Shown piece after piece: positions 1 to 11,346 of a stretch of DNA of 64,000 nt (positions are counted from its first letter, which is position 1; every line of letters starts with the position of its first letter). The stretch covers positions 68,577,026 to 68,641,025 of the forward strand of contig NC_134096.1 in the NCBI RefSeq assembly GCF_000715075.1, given 5' to 3'. This stretch comes from Nicotiana tabacum. Lineage: Eukaryota > Streptophyta > Magnoliopsida > Solanales > Solanaceae. The translations under genes and the position numbers were made by a program. The notes beneath the pieces were generated by a model. It did no database searches and was not told the origin of the DNA. It was given only the letters and a program-made list of their open reading frames with translations.

Positions 1-979
1 GTATCACCTTGGGATCGTTCAGGAGATAACATCCGACATTGGACATCGTGGAACATCAATCGAAAAATTAGGGGAGTGTTAGTTGTACAATCAGGTTCTT
101 AGTTGCAATATTTATCACGGCACTACTCTAACAATATTTCTATATCTTGATCAGATTATCGCCCGGCTAATATCCAAGGATGATCACCAAAAGGTTCATA
201 TGGACAACTGGAAAGTCGCAACAAAAACATCCCTGCAGTCAAGTAGGAGACAACCACAACAACTATCTCGCAAGCAGTCAGGAGGCATCGAAGCAACTGA
301 TCGAATGAGCAACTGGGGCACACTTTTCGGATGGAGTCACTCTTCAACTCCAGAGATACCACACCTAATCATGGGTACCACAAGTCATCGCTCCGGGTTT
401 GTCTATACCCTTTCCTTTCATACATATCTCTAACGTTATTAGTATTGTTAGTTGCAATGCTTTGAAATAGGAGAGTAAAAGAAGTGTTGAAAACTATACA
501 TCTCATACTCTAAAATCTTCACGAACTACACGTATCTGATTCTTGACCATGTGTCAAGATACGTAGGCACCCTGTAATAGGTCCGATTTTCCTCATCCTT
601 AGCTAGACGAATCGGTCAAGTCGTACCACTTGGGTCACAGTTGACCAAAGATATTTGGGAAAAGATCATTCCCAAAAAGCAAACAAATAAAATAATAAAC
701 ACATATATATCTTCCTCTGTTGCTTCTCTAGAAATCTCTCCGTGAGACATCAATGTCAAAATCTAAAATACTATCCTCTTTCCTTGAGAAAATTCAAAAA
801 TAAAATCCAAAATGTCTTCCCTCTATCTCTAATCTTCCCGTACTATGCTTGACCTGATTCTCATTTCAATGAGATATGTAGGCAACCTGCGGGTTCGGTC
901 ACATATTTCAAAAAACAAAAATCAATCAATCAAGGACCCTTCTCGAGTTCGATCTCATTTTTCAAAAACAAAAACAATA

Positions 980-1190
980 CTCCCATCATTTGGAGATTTT
1001 TAATTCCTGCCTCTCCCATCACGTAGAGATTTTACATTTCAGCAACTCCCATCGTGCGGAGATTTTAAATTCATGTCCATGCTCTGATATCGCATCGGAA
1101 AGGTACTACAACCCATCAAATACTCCCATTGCGTGGAGATTCAAATTTCCTTTCCTGTCACTCCCATTGCATGGAGATTTTATTTCCTGC
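980..1190. repeat. Tandem repeat, 33-38 bp unit (CTCCCAT...GGAGATTTT)
   Basis: CTCCCAT restarts at 980, 1013, 1046, 1123 and 1161, each time followed by a variable YGYGGAGATTTT block and TTTCCTGCC-like filler. The first three starts are exactly 33 bp apart. A degenerate copy of the neighbouring 51-bp repeat (about 1077-1122) is embedded between the third and fourth units. No coding potential was seen. Confidence 0.8.
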
Positions 1191-1394
1191 CAATGCTCTG
1201 ATATAGTTTCGGAATGGTAACTACAAAGCCTGTCTAACTTTCAATGCTCCGATATCGATTCGGAAAGGTAACTACAAAGTCCGTCTAAATTTCAATGCTC
1301 TAATATTGTTTCGGAACGGTAACTACAAAACTCGTCTAACTTTCAATGCTCCGATATTGCTTCGGAACGGTAACTACAAAGCCCGTTTACATTC
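1191..1394. repeat. Tandem repeat, 51 bp x 4
   Basis: CAATGCTCYGATAT begins at 1191, 1242, 1293 and 1344, giving an exact 51-bp period. Each unit continues with TTCGGAAYGGTAACTACAAA and a CCGTCTAACTTT tail. Units differ by single-base substitutions only, so array length has been stable since amplification. A fifth, diverged unit lies upstream near 1077. Confidence 0.9.
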
Positions 1395-1880
1395 AATTCT
1401 CTCTATCAAAAATCACAAAAAAGGTTATTAATCCAAAATTTCAAAAGATGAAATGAGATGATAATCTAAAAATATTTCCTTTCTATTTCTAATCTTTCTG
1501 AACTTAGCTTGAATTGATTCTCATTTCAACGAGATACGTAAGTAACCTTCGAGTTCGATCTCATTTTTTTAAAAACAAAGCCAAACAAATTTGATTAAGT
1601 TAAAAATTCAAAAAAAGGAAAGGAGAAAAACAAAAACAAAATTGTTAAGTGAAAATAAAAAATAATATACAAAAAAAAAGAAAAAAAAGAGGAGAAACTT
1701 TTCTTTGAGTCTGGTCCCATTTATCAAAAACAAAAAGACAAAAAAAGACCAATTACCAAATATTTGACTTGGTTGGTACCGATATAGTTAGGAATGTGCA
1801 TGAGAAAGAACAAATGTTAATGGGTATGATGGAGAGGATCAACTTTGGGTAAACCATAGACTCTTGTAGTACCTCTCAAT

Positions 1881-3758
1881 TATACCTTAGTGATGTTTGA
1901 AAAGTCTCGTGCTTACAGTTAGGATAAGAACAAAGCCGACCTCATCATTTCACGTGCATTGTATGGTGAGCCTAGATTAAAATTCATTACATTGCTTTGT
2001 GGATATAGAACTTGCCCCGAATGTCTGTTGACGCGAAATCCTAAGTAACGCTTGGTTTGGGAAAGAATCGTAGGCCTTCTTTAACCCGTTTGAGCCTTTC
2101 AAGCCCACCAAACAATATCAATCCCTAGCACTATCCCTTTTGAGCCTTAAGTCTTTTTTTTCGACAACCATATCTTAGCCCATACCCTTTCTTGTGCTAA
2201 ATGCACTACCCCTCTCTTGGCCCGACCTCCTCGAGCGCACTGAAAACGTATAACTTTGGACGAAGACCAAAGTGAAGGCGATAAACACAAAAAGGCAAAA
2301 GATACAAAGTCCAAGATAATCAAAGACACGACTTCAAGAAAAGAAAAAGGAAACTCGCAAGTTCAAAAGAAGGATCCAACAAGAAGGAAAAACTTCCACA
2401 AATTCGATGGGAAATAAAAAAAAGGAGAAAATTCCACAGATTCAAAGAGGAGAAACTCCTACAAAATAAGGGAAAACTCAACTCCTGCAAAGCAGGAGAA
2501 ACCTCAAAAGAAAAAAAAAACTCCAAAAAACGGAAGAAGAACCTCCAACAAGTTAAAAACAAAGTCAAAACAAAGAAAGGGATATCAAGTCGAACAAGAT
2601 CAAACGCCGAAGCATAGTTTGGACACCGAAGGCACAGACACAAAGCAATGCTCAAGGAGGATTAGTCACTTTATCCAAAAATAATTATCCTACCCGTCCC
2701 AAAGACTACATTACAATCCAATGATAAAACACTACATGATCCCAGAGGCGGCTCAACAAAAATTGTGGCCTAAAGCCAAACCTTAATAAGAGGCCTTAAA
2801 TTAATTAATATTTTTCTTTGTTTTTTTTCTTTTTTTTAACAATTTGCATACGAATCCTTTTGTATGTATCTTGATCATTCACTCAGTTATTTGCTAGCTC
2901 CCACTACTGGAGATACTTGGTAACTTAACCTCACTAAGGGTTATATTATATTTTATAAGAAACATATATTGACGAGTAAAATAGTATATTTTTATAAATT
3001 CTCATAATGTAATAATCTCAATTTTGTACCACTAAATAGATATCAAAATAATTTCATACATTTGGAATAATTCGAGTTTATTTTGAAGTAAAAAAAGTGT
3101 TTATCTACTCTTTATAAGAAATAATCATCTCCAAGAGATATTTTATTTTTTTAATTGTCAAAGTTATCATTAAGTTATTCATTTTCATATATTGCATGTT
3201 TCTTATAAAACTCGATTATTTATTTGAATAACCTCTATCACATTTTAAAAAATGAAGTATAAAATCTAATCTCTTTATTAATAAATTTATAATATGCAAA
3301 TAATATATAAAAAATAGATAATTTTGGGGCCTTCAACTTTTGGGGGGCCTAAAGCAATTGCTTTAGTGGCCTCCCCATTGAGCTGGCATTGCATGATCTT
3401 ATTCCAAGTGTTCTCAAATTAGTGGATACTCACATAAAGGTCAAGCATATGGTATCTCAACCGCATGCATTGAACATCTTTCTGAGTGAGAGTGTACTTC
3501 TTAAAATGTCCTAATAAAAATAAAAATACTTCAAAAATATGTGAAAATTAGGATTTACTTTTGGTGAGGGCACTTGAAACATGAGAATAGACAGCATTCA
3601 AAACTTTAGATTGAAGCAAGATAAACAAATCTTGTCGAACTTAGGTATACATGAGGTACCACTTGAAGCTAGAGGAATTACTCATAAGCTGATATCGGAT
3701 TGCTGGAAAGTATATGATGAAAATTCTTTTGATGTAACCGCACCTGTGAGGTTTTGGC
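1881..3758 (+). repeat. 3' non-coding region of an old Athila/Tat-type element
   Basis: Landmarks appear in the same order as in the 3' region of element D (34140-35000): AACTTGCCCCG (about 2010), TTTGAGCC with a CATACCCTTT block (2090-2190), ATCCTACCCG with CTACATTACA (2685-2715), and GTGAGGGCAC (about 3563). The match is patchy and no frame is conserved. A hAT-like element interrupts it at 2743-3391. Small open frames here, such as 3581-3769, are taken as chance openings because they overlap this retroelement homology. Confidence 0.45.
2743..3391. mobile_element. Non-autonomous hAT-like DNA transposon, 649 bp
   Basis: The left end is CAGAGGCGGCTCAAC. The reverse complement of the right end is CAATGCCAGCTCAAT, so 10 of 15 terminal bases agree. 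It is flanked by CATGATCC (2735-2742) and CATGATCT (3392-3399), an 8-bp duplication with one mismatch, the length typical of the hAT superfamily. Subterminal GGCCTAAAG (left) and GGCCTAAAGCAATTGCTTTA (right) resemble common plant hAT ends. The interior is AT-rich with no transposase, so mobilisation would need a transposase supplied in trans. Confidence 0.8.
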
Positions 3759-3915
3759 CAGTGTTTTAAAAGGCGTGGGCGTAAGGCGAGGCGTTTTACA
3801 TATGCCTCAGCGGGGCGTAAGCCCCATAGGTATTTAATTTATTTAATATTTTATAAAATAATATAATGATAGTAAATATTTATAAACATGTAAAATTGCA
3901 TAAAAATTGAAAAAA

Positions 3916-3919
<4 letters not shown>

Positions 3920-4012
<93 letters not shown>

Positions 4013-4016
4013 CGCG
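3920..4016. repeat. Compound microsatellite (TA)n(TG)n(CG)n
   Basis: About 97 bp of nearly unbroken alternating purine-pyrimidine: TA repeats to about 3970, TG repeats to about 4002, then a CG-rich end. It lies within the hAT/MITE-like repeat. The open frames read through it on the minus strand (His-Thr and Ile-Tyr repeats) are artefacts of the repeat. Confidence 0.95.
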
Positions 4017-4088
4017 CTCCATTCCCACAAAAAATTAGTCAAACAATCTATTATACGCTACTTACAAGCAATATTTTAAAAGGCGGGG

Positions 4089-4565
4089 TGTAACGACCCA
4101 AAATCCAAAAAGGCCGTGATGGCGCCGGACACCAGTGTCAAGCAACCCAACCATAATCAATTAACTTAATTACCCATTTTAATATTTTTGAAGTAAAACT
4201 TTCTTCAATGAAATAGTAAAGATAAAACTCATAGAGTAAATGATAAATATTTTTAGCAACCAAATTTCTAAACAATTCACAACCATTCCCAAAACCCGGT
4301 GTCACAAGTGCATGAGCATTTACTAGGGAATTAAAATAAAATACAATATCTGTCCAGAATACAAATTAGACAGGAAGATATAATAACTCTAAAGGAGATT
4401 CTGTTAGCTGCGGATCGTAATATAGAATGCAGCTTACCTATATCCCCACAATTATTAACCACACCTCTGCGCCCACAAGGCCTCTATACTTATATGTATC
4501 TTCACAATAAAATATGCAGCAAGTGCAGTATGAGTATAAAAACAATGTGTACCCAGTAAGTATCA
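4089..4565 (-). repeat. Element F 3' LTR, internally truncated remnant
   Basis: On the minus strand this ends in GGGTCGTTACA and aligns with the last part of the 5' LTR at 7144-7620, for example the CTGTTAGCTGCGGATCG block at 4403 and 7457. The LTR start and the adjoining end of the interior are missing: at about 4565 the sequence jumps straight to middle-interior sequence. An internal deletion after insertion explains this and leaves the outer target duplication intact. Confidence 0.75.
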
Positions 4566-4570
4566 AACCT

Positions 4571-7143
4571 TCTACTTAACTTATTTCAAGAGAACCATTG
4601 CAACACCTGACTGAATTCCCATATCTGCAAAAAATACCGGCCTCAAGTAGTGGTCTACACCACCATAACTCTTTTGGGATCCCTCTACACATAACATGTC
4701 ATAATACTTGAATTCCTCCAAATAAAATCAATTATGGCGGCCGTCAAGCCTCGCACGTACCGCCACAAATCACACGCATAATTCAATGCGCTGAAGGAAC
4801 TGATCATTGCCACCATCATGCCTATTCAACCATTGTTAGTCGACCCGTATTTTCTCAATTTATTCTCAACTTTCCTTAGAAATAATAATAGCTCCATTCA
4901 TTAAATCACAAACTCAAATCCGCACTCATCCCAAGTGACCTTATTTCACGAGACCACTCTATTTCAAAACCCACTAATTATCTCATATCCCTTCTTGTGT
5001 GCACTTTTTACATCTTCAGCTGGTACACCCATTCTGATACTTCTTTTATGAATCCGAAGTTATTTTCTTCCGTTTCTCTAATGCTACACCATAACCTAAA
5101 GATAGCGCAGAGTACTCCAAGCCCCGTTTCATAATCTGTTGCAAAAGCTCGATACTCAACCATACTATAGACTCGAGATCCTTAGACACCACACTTTAAA
5201 TTTTTGAATCCACTAGGAATGTTATTGAGAGTCACTCGCTCTGACGTGTTCCCAAACATTATCAATTCCAAGGACCTGCTAGCACATTGACACTTTATCA
5301 AAGAAACATCCGACTATTTTACTTTCCTGTGCATTATATCTACACGAAGCATAAACTCTAAGTCTTCTAAAAACCTGAATATGAATTGATAAGGCCAAAT
5401 ATGGCACACATTCCCCAAATACTTTGCTCAAATTACCACTGATGTTTTCTTTACTTAGTTGCAATGGCCCACTAATACACCGATAACCAGAAACCGTACA
5501 AGTTGATACTACGCAATCCAATTATAGACGGTGGGGCTCTCCCACTTAACTTGAAGCTACAATTACAAAAATTTTGGAATCCACCGAGATTCTTTCTTCA
5601 TTGTTGACATGATCCTTCACACGCAACTCGCCAAATGTTCTCGAAATCCTTCTATTAACCTTTAATAAATACTCCGAACCAATAGCCACATTTACATATT
5701 AAATCTCTTACCGGGTAGACAGTAGAATTCTTCGCAGAAGCTTTGTCAATACCACGCAACCGCTAACTTGCTCACAGGAGATAACCCACCCGTGGAAATT
5801 ACATGCCGACATATTCCAACGCCGATGCACTGGGTGCAAATACTACGAAATCAGTAGATCATCCTGAGTTGAAGCTCATTCACCAGCTGCATCAGTCCGT
5901 TCACTCCTCGTGGACATCAGCTAAAGGTGCGACAATACATTCTAATCCAAAGTCATGTTGTATCCTTCTTCATATCAAGCAACTCTCTCCTGTCACACCA
6001 AATCTTCCTCAATATAGCAGCCAATATTCCAAATTAAGCCCGTAGACCTAGTCATTGTCCACCATGAATCCCAAATCACTTCAAACTTTCCTCAGGCCTT
6101 GTAGTTATCCTACCACGTAACCCATATGCTACTTTGCCACTCTCCCACTTTGGTCAAACCCTCTCCTTTAAGCAACTACTCGACTTCTGTTTTCTTACAC
6201 TTGGCCTTCTAGGAACTTAACCACCACAAGACACCTTCCACATGTCCTTTCTCATCCTTCGCTACCTAGTTGTTGCCTTAACTCAAAATCCGTCTCTGTA
6301 GCACTTGAACCAATAGCTCATTACCAGCTTTAAACCTTTCTGACGATCATCCTTCTCGAGACATCAATACTAGAAACGCTGCTTCGATCCCGAATCACTG
6401 CACACCGCGATCTCTAACAACTGCTTCCCCTATACCAATTCCTAACACCCCGCCGTGAAGGCGAGTTGAAGAAAACCATAACATTGGCGAACCTTAACGT
6501 ATTTTATAAGGCGATGACACCACATCAAAATTGAGAACTCTACCACGCTCGAAAATATCAGGCTTCATTACTATATCAACCCCAATCCTGAACATTCATA
6601 CCCCGATTACCTTTTTCTCTGTTGGAAATAAAACATGGAACCTCTGAATTATGTACTGAGAAAAACCTTCTTTCAAGTCGTTTACTACCCTGACACATAG
6701 ACGGGCATTTTACCATTTTATAAACACTGTGCGATAATAATGCACGAATCATCATAACGATCAATGCCAAATCTCAAAACCTTAGGTAGTACTGATACTT
6801 AATTTGAAATGACAGAGCCGCCTTTCGCAAAGCGACGGCAATAGCCCAATTAATTACACAAGGAGAACATCTTGTACTACATCTGTAGTACCATTAAAAA
6901 TTTCCTCGATCCCCAATTTATAACAAGCGCTTCACGTCGCATAAGATTGAATAGGAAGGAAATGTAGGCATAAGCCTCAAAGGAATCGAATCGCACGATA
7001 AGGAATCAAAAAGGGAAGTATTCCTAACAGCCCTGTAGCCTCTCGAAGATAAGCACAGACGTCTCCGTACCAATCCGCAAGACTCTACTAGACTTGCTCA
7101 TGACTCGTGATACCTACGTGAACCTAGTGCTTTGATAACATGT
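4571..7143 (-). other. Element F non-coding interior with PBS
   Basis: No supported reading frame. Blocks such as the AACCCACCCGTGGAA and GCCGACATATTCCAACG region (5780-5822) recur in order at 19690-19735 in element E-, showing a shared interior. Directly next to the 5' LTR (minus strand, from 7143) lies ACATGTTATCAAAGCACTAG, a diverged form of the TTGGTATCAGAGC primer-binding site complementary to initiator tRNA-Met. The leader after it resembles the leader of element C (61598-61760). Confidence 0.7.
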
Positions 7144-8929
7144 TGTCATGGCCCAAAATCCAAAAAAGGCCGTGATGGCGCCAGAAACCACTGTCAGACA
7201 ACCCAACCATAATCAATTAACTTAATTACCTATTTTAGTATTTTTGAAGTAAAATTTTCTTCAATGAAATAGTAAAGATAAAACTCATAGAGTAAATGAT
7301 AAATATTTTTAGCAACTAAATTTTTACACAATTCACAACCATTCCCAAAACCCGATGTCACAAGTGCATGAGCATTTACTAGGGAATTAAAATAAAATAC
7401 AACATCTGTTAAGAATACAAATTAGACAGGAAAATATAATAACTCTGAAGGAGATTCTGTTAGCTGCGGATCGTAATATAGAATGCAGCTCACCTATATC
7501 CCCACAATTATTAACCATACCTCTACGCCCACAAGGCCGCTATACATATATGTACCTGCACAATAAAATGTGCAGCAAGTGCAGTATGAGTACGAAAATA
7601 ATGTGTACCCAGTAAGTATCAAGCCTAATCTCGAAGAGGTAGAGACGAGATGGCCGACTATGACACTCACTATGGGTCAATACTATTAAATAATCATGAA
7701 AATAGAAATATTTATATTAACGTGATTCACAGAGTTAACAATAATTTTATTGAACCAGCAGAAGTAATTAAATTCCTTCAATTCCAATAATTCTCAATAT
7801 ATTAATTAAATCCTTCAATTCCAATAATTCTCAATATATTAATTAAATCCTTCAATTTCAATAAAAATTCCAATTTATCAAATAGCTTTACAAGCTGCAA
7901 TTCAATTTCAATAAATTTTTAATTTATCAAATAACTTTACAAGCTGTAATAAACTGTCCAAGTACCGTGTAGTTATTATTATTATTAAGCACGATTTCTG
8001 CCGAGATCGTACGGCCTGATCCAGAGTTTCGTGTACACTGCCGAGGGACGTGCGGCACGATCCATAGATGCATCTATCCTGTCGAGGCATTTGGCCCGCT
8101 CCACAAGAAAGGAGGACATTTTCTTATGTACCTCCGGAATGAGAGTATATTTATTATAAGATAAATTCAGGAGAAAGAACAATTTCTATTAACAATTAAT
8201 TAATTTAAACAGAAATTCAAGCATATGAGATTTCCATCATTTAATATTTTTATCTAACAATTCACAACATATATATAAATATATCAAATAATTTAATTAA
8301 GTAAAGACTACCATTTACACAAGTAATTCATGCTTTTGAGTCCTAAACTATCCGGACTTTAGCATTAATAGTAGATACGCATGGACTCTCGTCACCTCGT
8401 GCGTACGTAGCTCCCACAATTAGCAATAATTATTTAATTTAATCACCTATGGGGTAATTACCTCCTCACAAGATTAGACAAGAGACTTACCTCGTCTTAC
8501 TCCAATTTAATCTACTAGTAGACCCTTTCCTCGATTATCCAACTATGTCTGGCTCGAATCTAGCCAAAATAATTCGATATAATCATTAAAATTTATAGGA
8601 ATCAATTCTATAAGAAAATACTACATTTTCAATAAAATTCCGAAATTAATTAAAAATTCGTCCGTGGGGCCCACGTCTCGGAATCCGGTGAAAGTTACGA
8701 AATCCGACAACCCATTAAATTACTAGTCTGTTTGCTCAAAATGTTGACCAAAGTCAAACTTGGCCTTTTAAAGCCAACTTAATGAACCAAGTGTTCTGAT
8801 TTCAACCCAAACACTTCCAAATCCCGAACCAACCATCCCCACAAGTCATAAATTATTAAAGCACATACGGGAAGTTTTATTTAAGAGAACGAGGTTCTAA
8901 AAGTCAAAACGACCGGTTAGGTCGTTACA
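7144..8929 (-). repeat. Element F 5' LTR, 1786 bp
   Basis: On the minus strand it begins TGTAACGACC at 8929 and ends GGCCATGACA at 7144. It has the tip palindrome (AACGACC and GGTCGTT arms, 8908-8927), the ACGTGGGCCCCACGG block (about 8665), the GTGACGAG block (about 8390), a GATCGTACGGCC repeat field (8010-8100) and the CTGCACA/TGTGCAG hairpin (7556-7575). Unlike the other TGTAACGACC LTRs here it lacks the GC-rich palindromic word cluster, which makes it a useful contrast. Confidence 0.75.
7556..7575 (-). promoter_or_regulatory. Conserved LTR hairpin CTGCACA/TGTGCAG (element F)
   Basis: Perfect 7-bp arms around a 6-base AT loop. It sits a few hundred bases before the LTR end, just after the TACTGGGTACAC-type block, as in the other LTR families. 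Its position suits the R region or a polyadenylation or dimer-type RNA structure, but the function is inferred. Confidence 0.55.
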
Positions 8930-8934
8930 CGGGG

Positions 8935-9678
8935 GGTTTTACTTGATATGGGGCGAGGCATAAGCTGGATGAAGGAGGGGGGAGGGCGTAAGCCCCATGG
9001 ATCTTTAAAAATTTTAATTTATAAATTAATAAAATAACATAATAACATAAAAAATATAAAATATAAATTAAAACTTAAAAGTTAAAAATTAAAGGAACTC
9101 ATAGAAAAAAATATCTAGCATGATTCTTAAGTATAACTAATGCATACAAATCACGTATAACGTCTTTAACTTTCAAATAATTAAAAACTTACAATTTCTT
9201 TAATAAAAGAAAATAATTAATAAAATCTTATTAGTACGATAATTAAAATATTACTCCTTCATTAATAAATGCAAATTAGTTTAAGATATCAAATTAATAA
9301 AAGTGTATAACAAGGAGGGACAAATTAACTAAGACACGACCAATAACAAGTGAAGATATAAATCCGCAATACTATGTCTCATTATTAGAGTTATGCTCAA
9401 TTTTCATATTTCTATCGATGAATAAAAATTTTGTCATTAATTTGTTAAAGAATTTGAAGGTCAACGATATTAATTAAGAAATTCGACACGTGATTTGCAT
9501 TAGAACTGTTAGGTGAGCCTCGAGCGTTGGGCGATAGGGGGTGTTTAGGGCGCACGGTCTGGCGCTTGGGGCATAAGCCTTACAGAACTAAGCCCATACA
9601 TGAGCCCCAAGGTGTTTTGCAAGTGCCCTGCCCAAGGGCGAGCCCTGGCTAGTCCCATAAATGCCTTTTAGAACACTG
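8935..9678. repeat. Right-hand part of the hAT/MITE-like repeat
   Basis: This continues the GGCGGGG repeat after element F. It has a GGGGCGAGGC and GGGCGTAAGCCCC start, a long AT-rich middle (9000-9500) and a GC-rich right end with CTGGCGCTTGGGGC, ending in TGCCTTTTAGAACACTG. No reading frame. The 77 bp to 9755 hold nothing recognisable. Confidence 0.55.
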
Positions 9679-10439
9679 AGCCAAAGTCAATTCAAAGATG
9701 ATGATCGATCAATAAATCACAATCTCTCTTTACTCTTCAAATTTACAAAAATTCTTGTGACGACCCGACTTGTCATTTTAAGAAATTACACCCTGTCCAG
9801 TGACTTAAGATCTCGAGAAGCTTCACAATATGTATTATGACCCGCGTCTACCGTCGAGTTTAGTTTTCAGAAGATTCAGAATTTAATTTAAAGAAAACAA
9901 TTCTCATTTTGAAGCTTAAATGGAAAGAGTTGACCGGGGAGTTGACTTTTGAGCAAACAACTCGGAATGGACTTTCGATAATGGCAATAGATTCGTATGA
10001 TGATTTCGGACTTAGGTGTATTTTCGGATTCGGATTTGGAAGTTCATAGGACATTTCGGCGCATTTTGGCGAAAGTTAAAAAATAGAAGATTTTTGAAAA
10101 ATCCTACCGAAGGGTGAATTTTTGATAAAGATGTCGGATTTCAATTCCGGAAATTTGAATAGCTCTATTTCGTCATTTATGACTTGTGTGCAAAATTTAA
10201 AGTCATTCCGGATTGATTTGATACGTTTCGGCACAAAATATAGAAGTTGGAGGATTTGAAAACTTATAATTTAATTCGATACGCGATTCGTAATTCCGGC
10301 GTTGTTTGATGTGGTTTGAAGCCTCGACTATGTTTGTATTGTATTTTGGGACATGTTGGTATAATTGGTTGAGGTTTTGGGGGGCCTCGGGTGAATTTCG
10401 GAAGGTTAACGGAGCAATTCGGACTTGGAAGAAGCTGTT

Positions 10440-10715
10440 GGAAAATGGCAGCAACTGTTGGATTCGCACCTGCGGAAATTTGGGCGCAGGTGCAACCATC
10501 GCATAAGCGAGATGATTCTCGCAGAAGCGAAATTGGCTGGGCTGGACTAAGGCCGCAGGTGCGAAACATTTTCCGCACCTGCGTGAGCGCAGAAGCGAAA
10601 GCTCTTCCGCAGGTGCGAGGGCAGCACCAGTGGACGTCGCAGAAGCGAGAATTGGCTCGCAAAAGCGAGCTCATAGGTGCGATAAAATGGTCCGCAGGTG
10701 CGCAAACTTGGCAGA
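10440..10715 (+). repeat. GC-rich self-complementary word cluster in LTR G
   Basis: Within about 275 bp the words CGCACCTGCG, its complement CGCAGGTGCG, and TCGCAGAAGCG or CGCTTCTGCG variants occur about a dozen times in both orientations, separated by 5-20 bp of unrelated sequence. The surrounding LTR is AT-rich. The matching cluster on the minus strand is at 43610-43790. Open frames here (such as 10391-10783) are by-products of the stop-poor composition. Confidence 0.85.
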
Positions 10716-11310
10716 ATGTTAAGGACCAAAAATGGTCATTTCGCCATTTTGTTTTGGGATTTTTGGAGCTCGGATTTGGGTGATTCTTGAGGGATTCTTC
10801 ACAAGCTTGGTTGGGGTAAGTATTATATATCCTAAAGTGATTTATATTTCATGAATTTATGATTATATTCATCGTTTAATTCGGATTTAAATGGAAGAAA
10901 TCAAGATTTTTACAAAATCTCCCAAACATGAAAATTTAAGATTTGGAGGTCAAGTTGTTATTGGAATTCAATAAAATTGGTATGGTTGAACTCGTATCGG
11001 AATGGGTGTTCGAATTTCATGAAAATTATGTCGGGTTCCGTGAGGCAAGTCCCGCATTGACTTTTGTTGACCTTTTGGAATAAATTTTTAAGTCGACGTA
11101 TTACTATCCGGAATTATTTACGATGAATTTTAATAAAGTTATACAATTAATTTGGATAGATTCGAGCGGTCTGGAGGTCAATTCAAACAAGAAGGCGATT
11201 TTAGAATATCGGCATAACTTCAAAAAAAGGTTAGTGTCTTGCTTAACCTCGAGTGGGGGAATTTCCCCTTAGGCATTGAGTCTTATGTGCCATTTGTGAA
11301 ATATGAAAAG

Positions 11311-11346
11311 CCGTGTATGTAAGGTGACGAGTACGTACTCGGGCTA
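11311..11346 (+). promoter_or_regulatory. GTGACGAGTACGTAC block of LTR G
   Basis: CCGTGTATGT is followed by AAGGTGACGAGTACGTACTC. The same block recurs in the LTRs of elements B (48830-48864, 56655-56690), C (59545-59577), E- (39041-39070, minus), F (8383-8412, minus) and G- (42975-43015, minus). It contains ACGT cores and a partial inversion (CGTGTACGT and ACGTACACG in element B). A cis-regulatory role is inferred from conservation only. Confidence 0.5.

Larger units (their letters stand above)
1..1880. repeat. Degenerate non-coding Tat/Ogre-like retroelement sequence
   Basis: AT-rich and without a credible reading frame. A motif of about 45 bp recurs at roughly 545-590, 853-900 and 1513-1560: it pairs GATTCTCATTTCAA with GAGATACGTAGGCAACCTG followed by GGGTTCGGTC. 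From family knowledge such ACGTAGGCA motifs are frequent in Tat/Ogre-type Ty3-gypsy LTRs and untranslated regions of Solanaceae. The same motif on the opposite strand occurs at 40780-41020. No LTR ends, PBS or domains are visible, so the class assignment is tentative. Confidence 0.4.
4089..8929 (-). mobile_element. Element F: non-autonomous LTR retrotransposon derivative
   Basis: A complete insertion with identical 5-bp duplications CGGGG at 4084-4088 and 8930-8934. On the minus strand it runs 5' LTR (8929 to 7144), a PBS-like stretch next to the LTR, a non-coding interior, and the remaining end of the 3' LTR (about 4565 to 4089). No gag, protease, RT, RNase H or integrase motif was found in any frame. 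The interior is homologous to that of element E- (16530-20880). This fits a LARD-type element mobilised in trans by a related chromovirus. Confidence 0.8.
3759..9678. mobile_element. hAT/MITE-like repeat pair split by LTR element F
   Basis: The left end is CAGTGTTTTAAAAGGCG. The reverse complement of the right end (9662-9678) is CAGTGTTCTAAAAGGCA, a 17-bp terminal inverted repeat with two mismatches. The flanks TTTTGGC and GCCAAAG extend the inversion, so no direct target duplication could be assigned. A second internal start, ATTTTAAAAGGCGGGG at about 4072, suggests one copy inserted into or duplicated inside another. Both halves carry a GGGCGTAAGCCCCAT block (about 3815 and 8984). Excluding element F the repeat is about 1.1 kb with no coding capacity. 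Confidence 0.6.

Noticed and set aside
3581..3769. A 62-codon frame that looks protein-like (MRIDSIQNFRLKQDKQILSN...).
   Set aside because: It lies in sequence that follows the landmark order of the element D 3' non-coding region, has no homologous frame there and runs into a hAT-like TIR. Treated as chance.
3843..4042. His-Thr and Ile-Tyr repeat peptides.
   Set aside because: Microsatellite translation.
10264..10783. Overlapping frames on both strands in LTR G (130 and 136 codons).
   Set aside because: Stop-poor, CpG-rich repeated words produce open frames on both strands. No conservation pattern in the second copy at 43594-43931.
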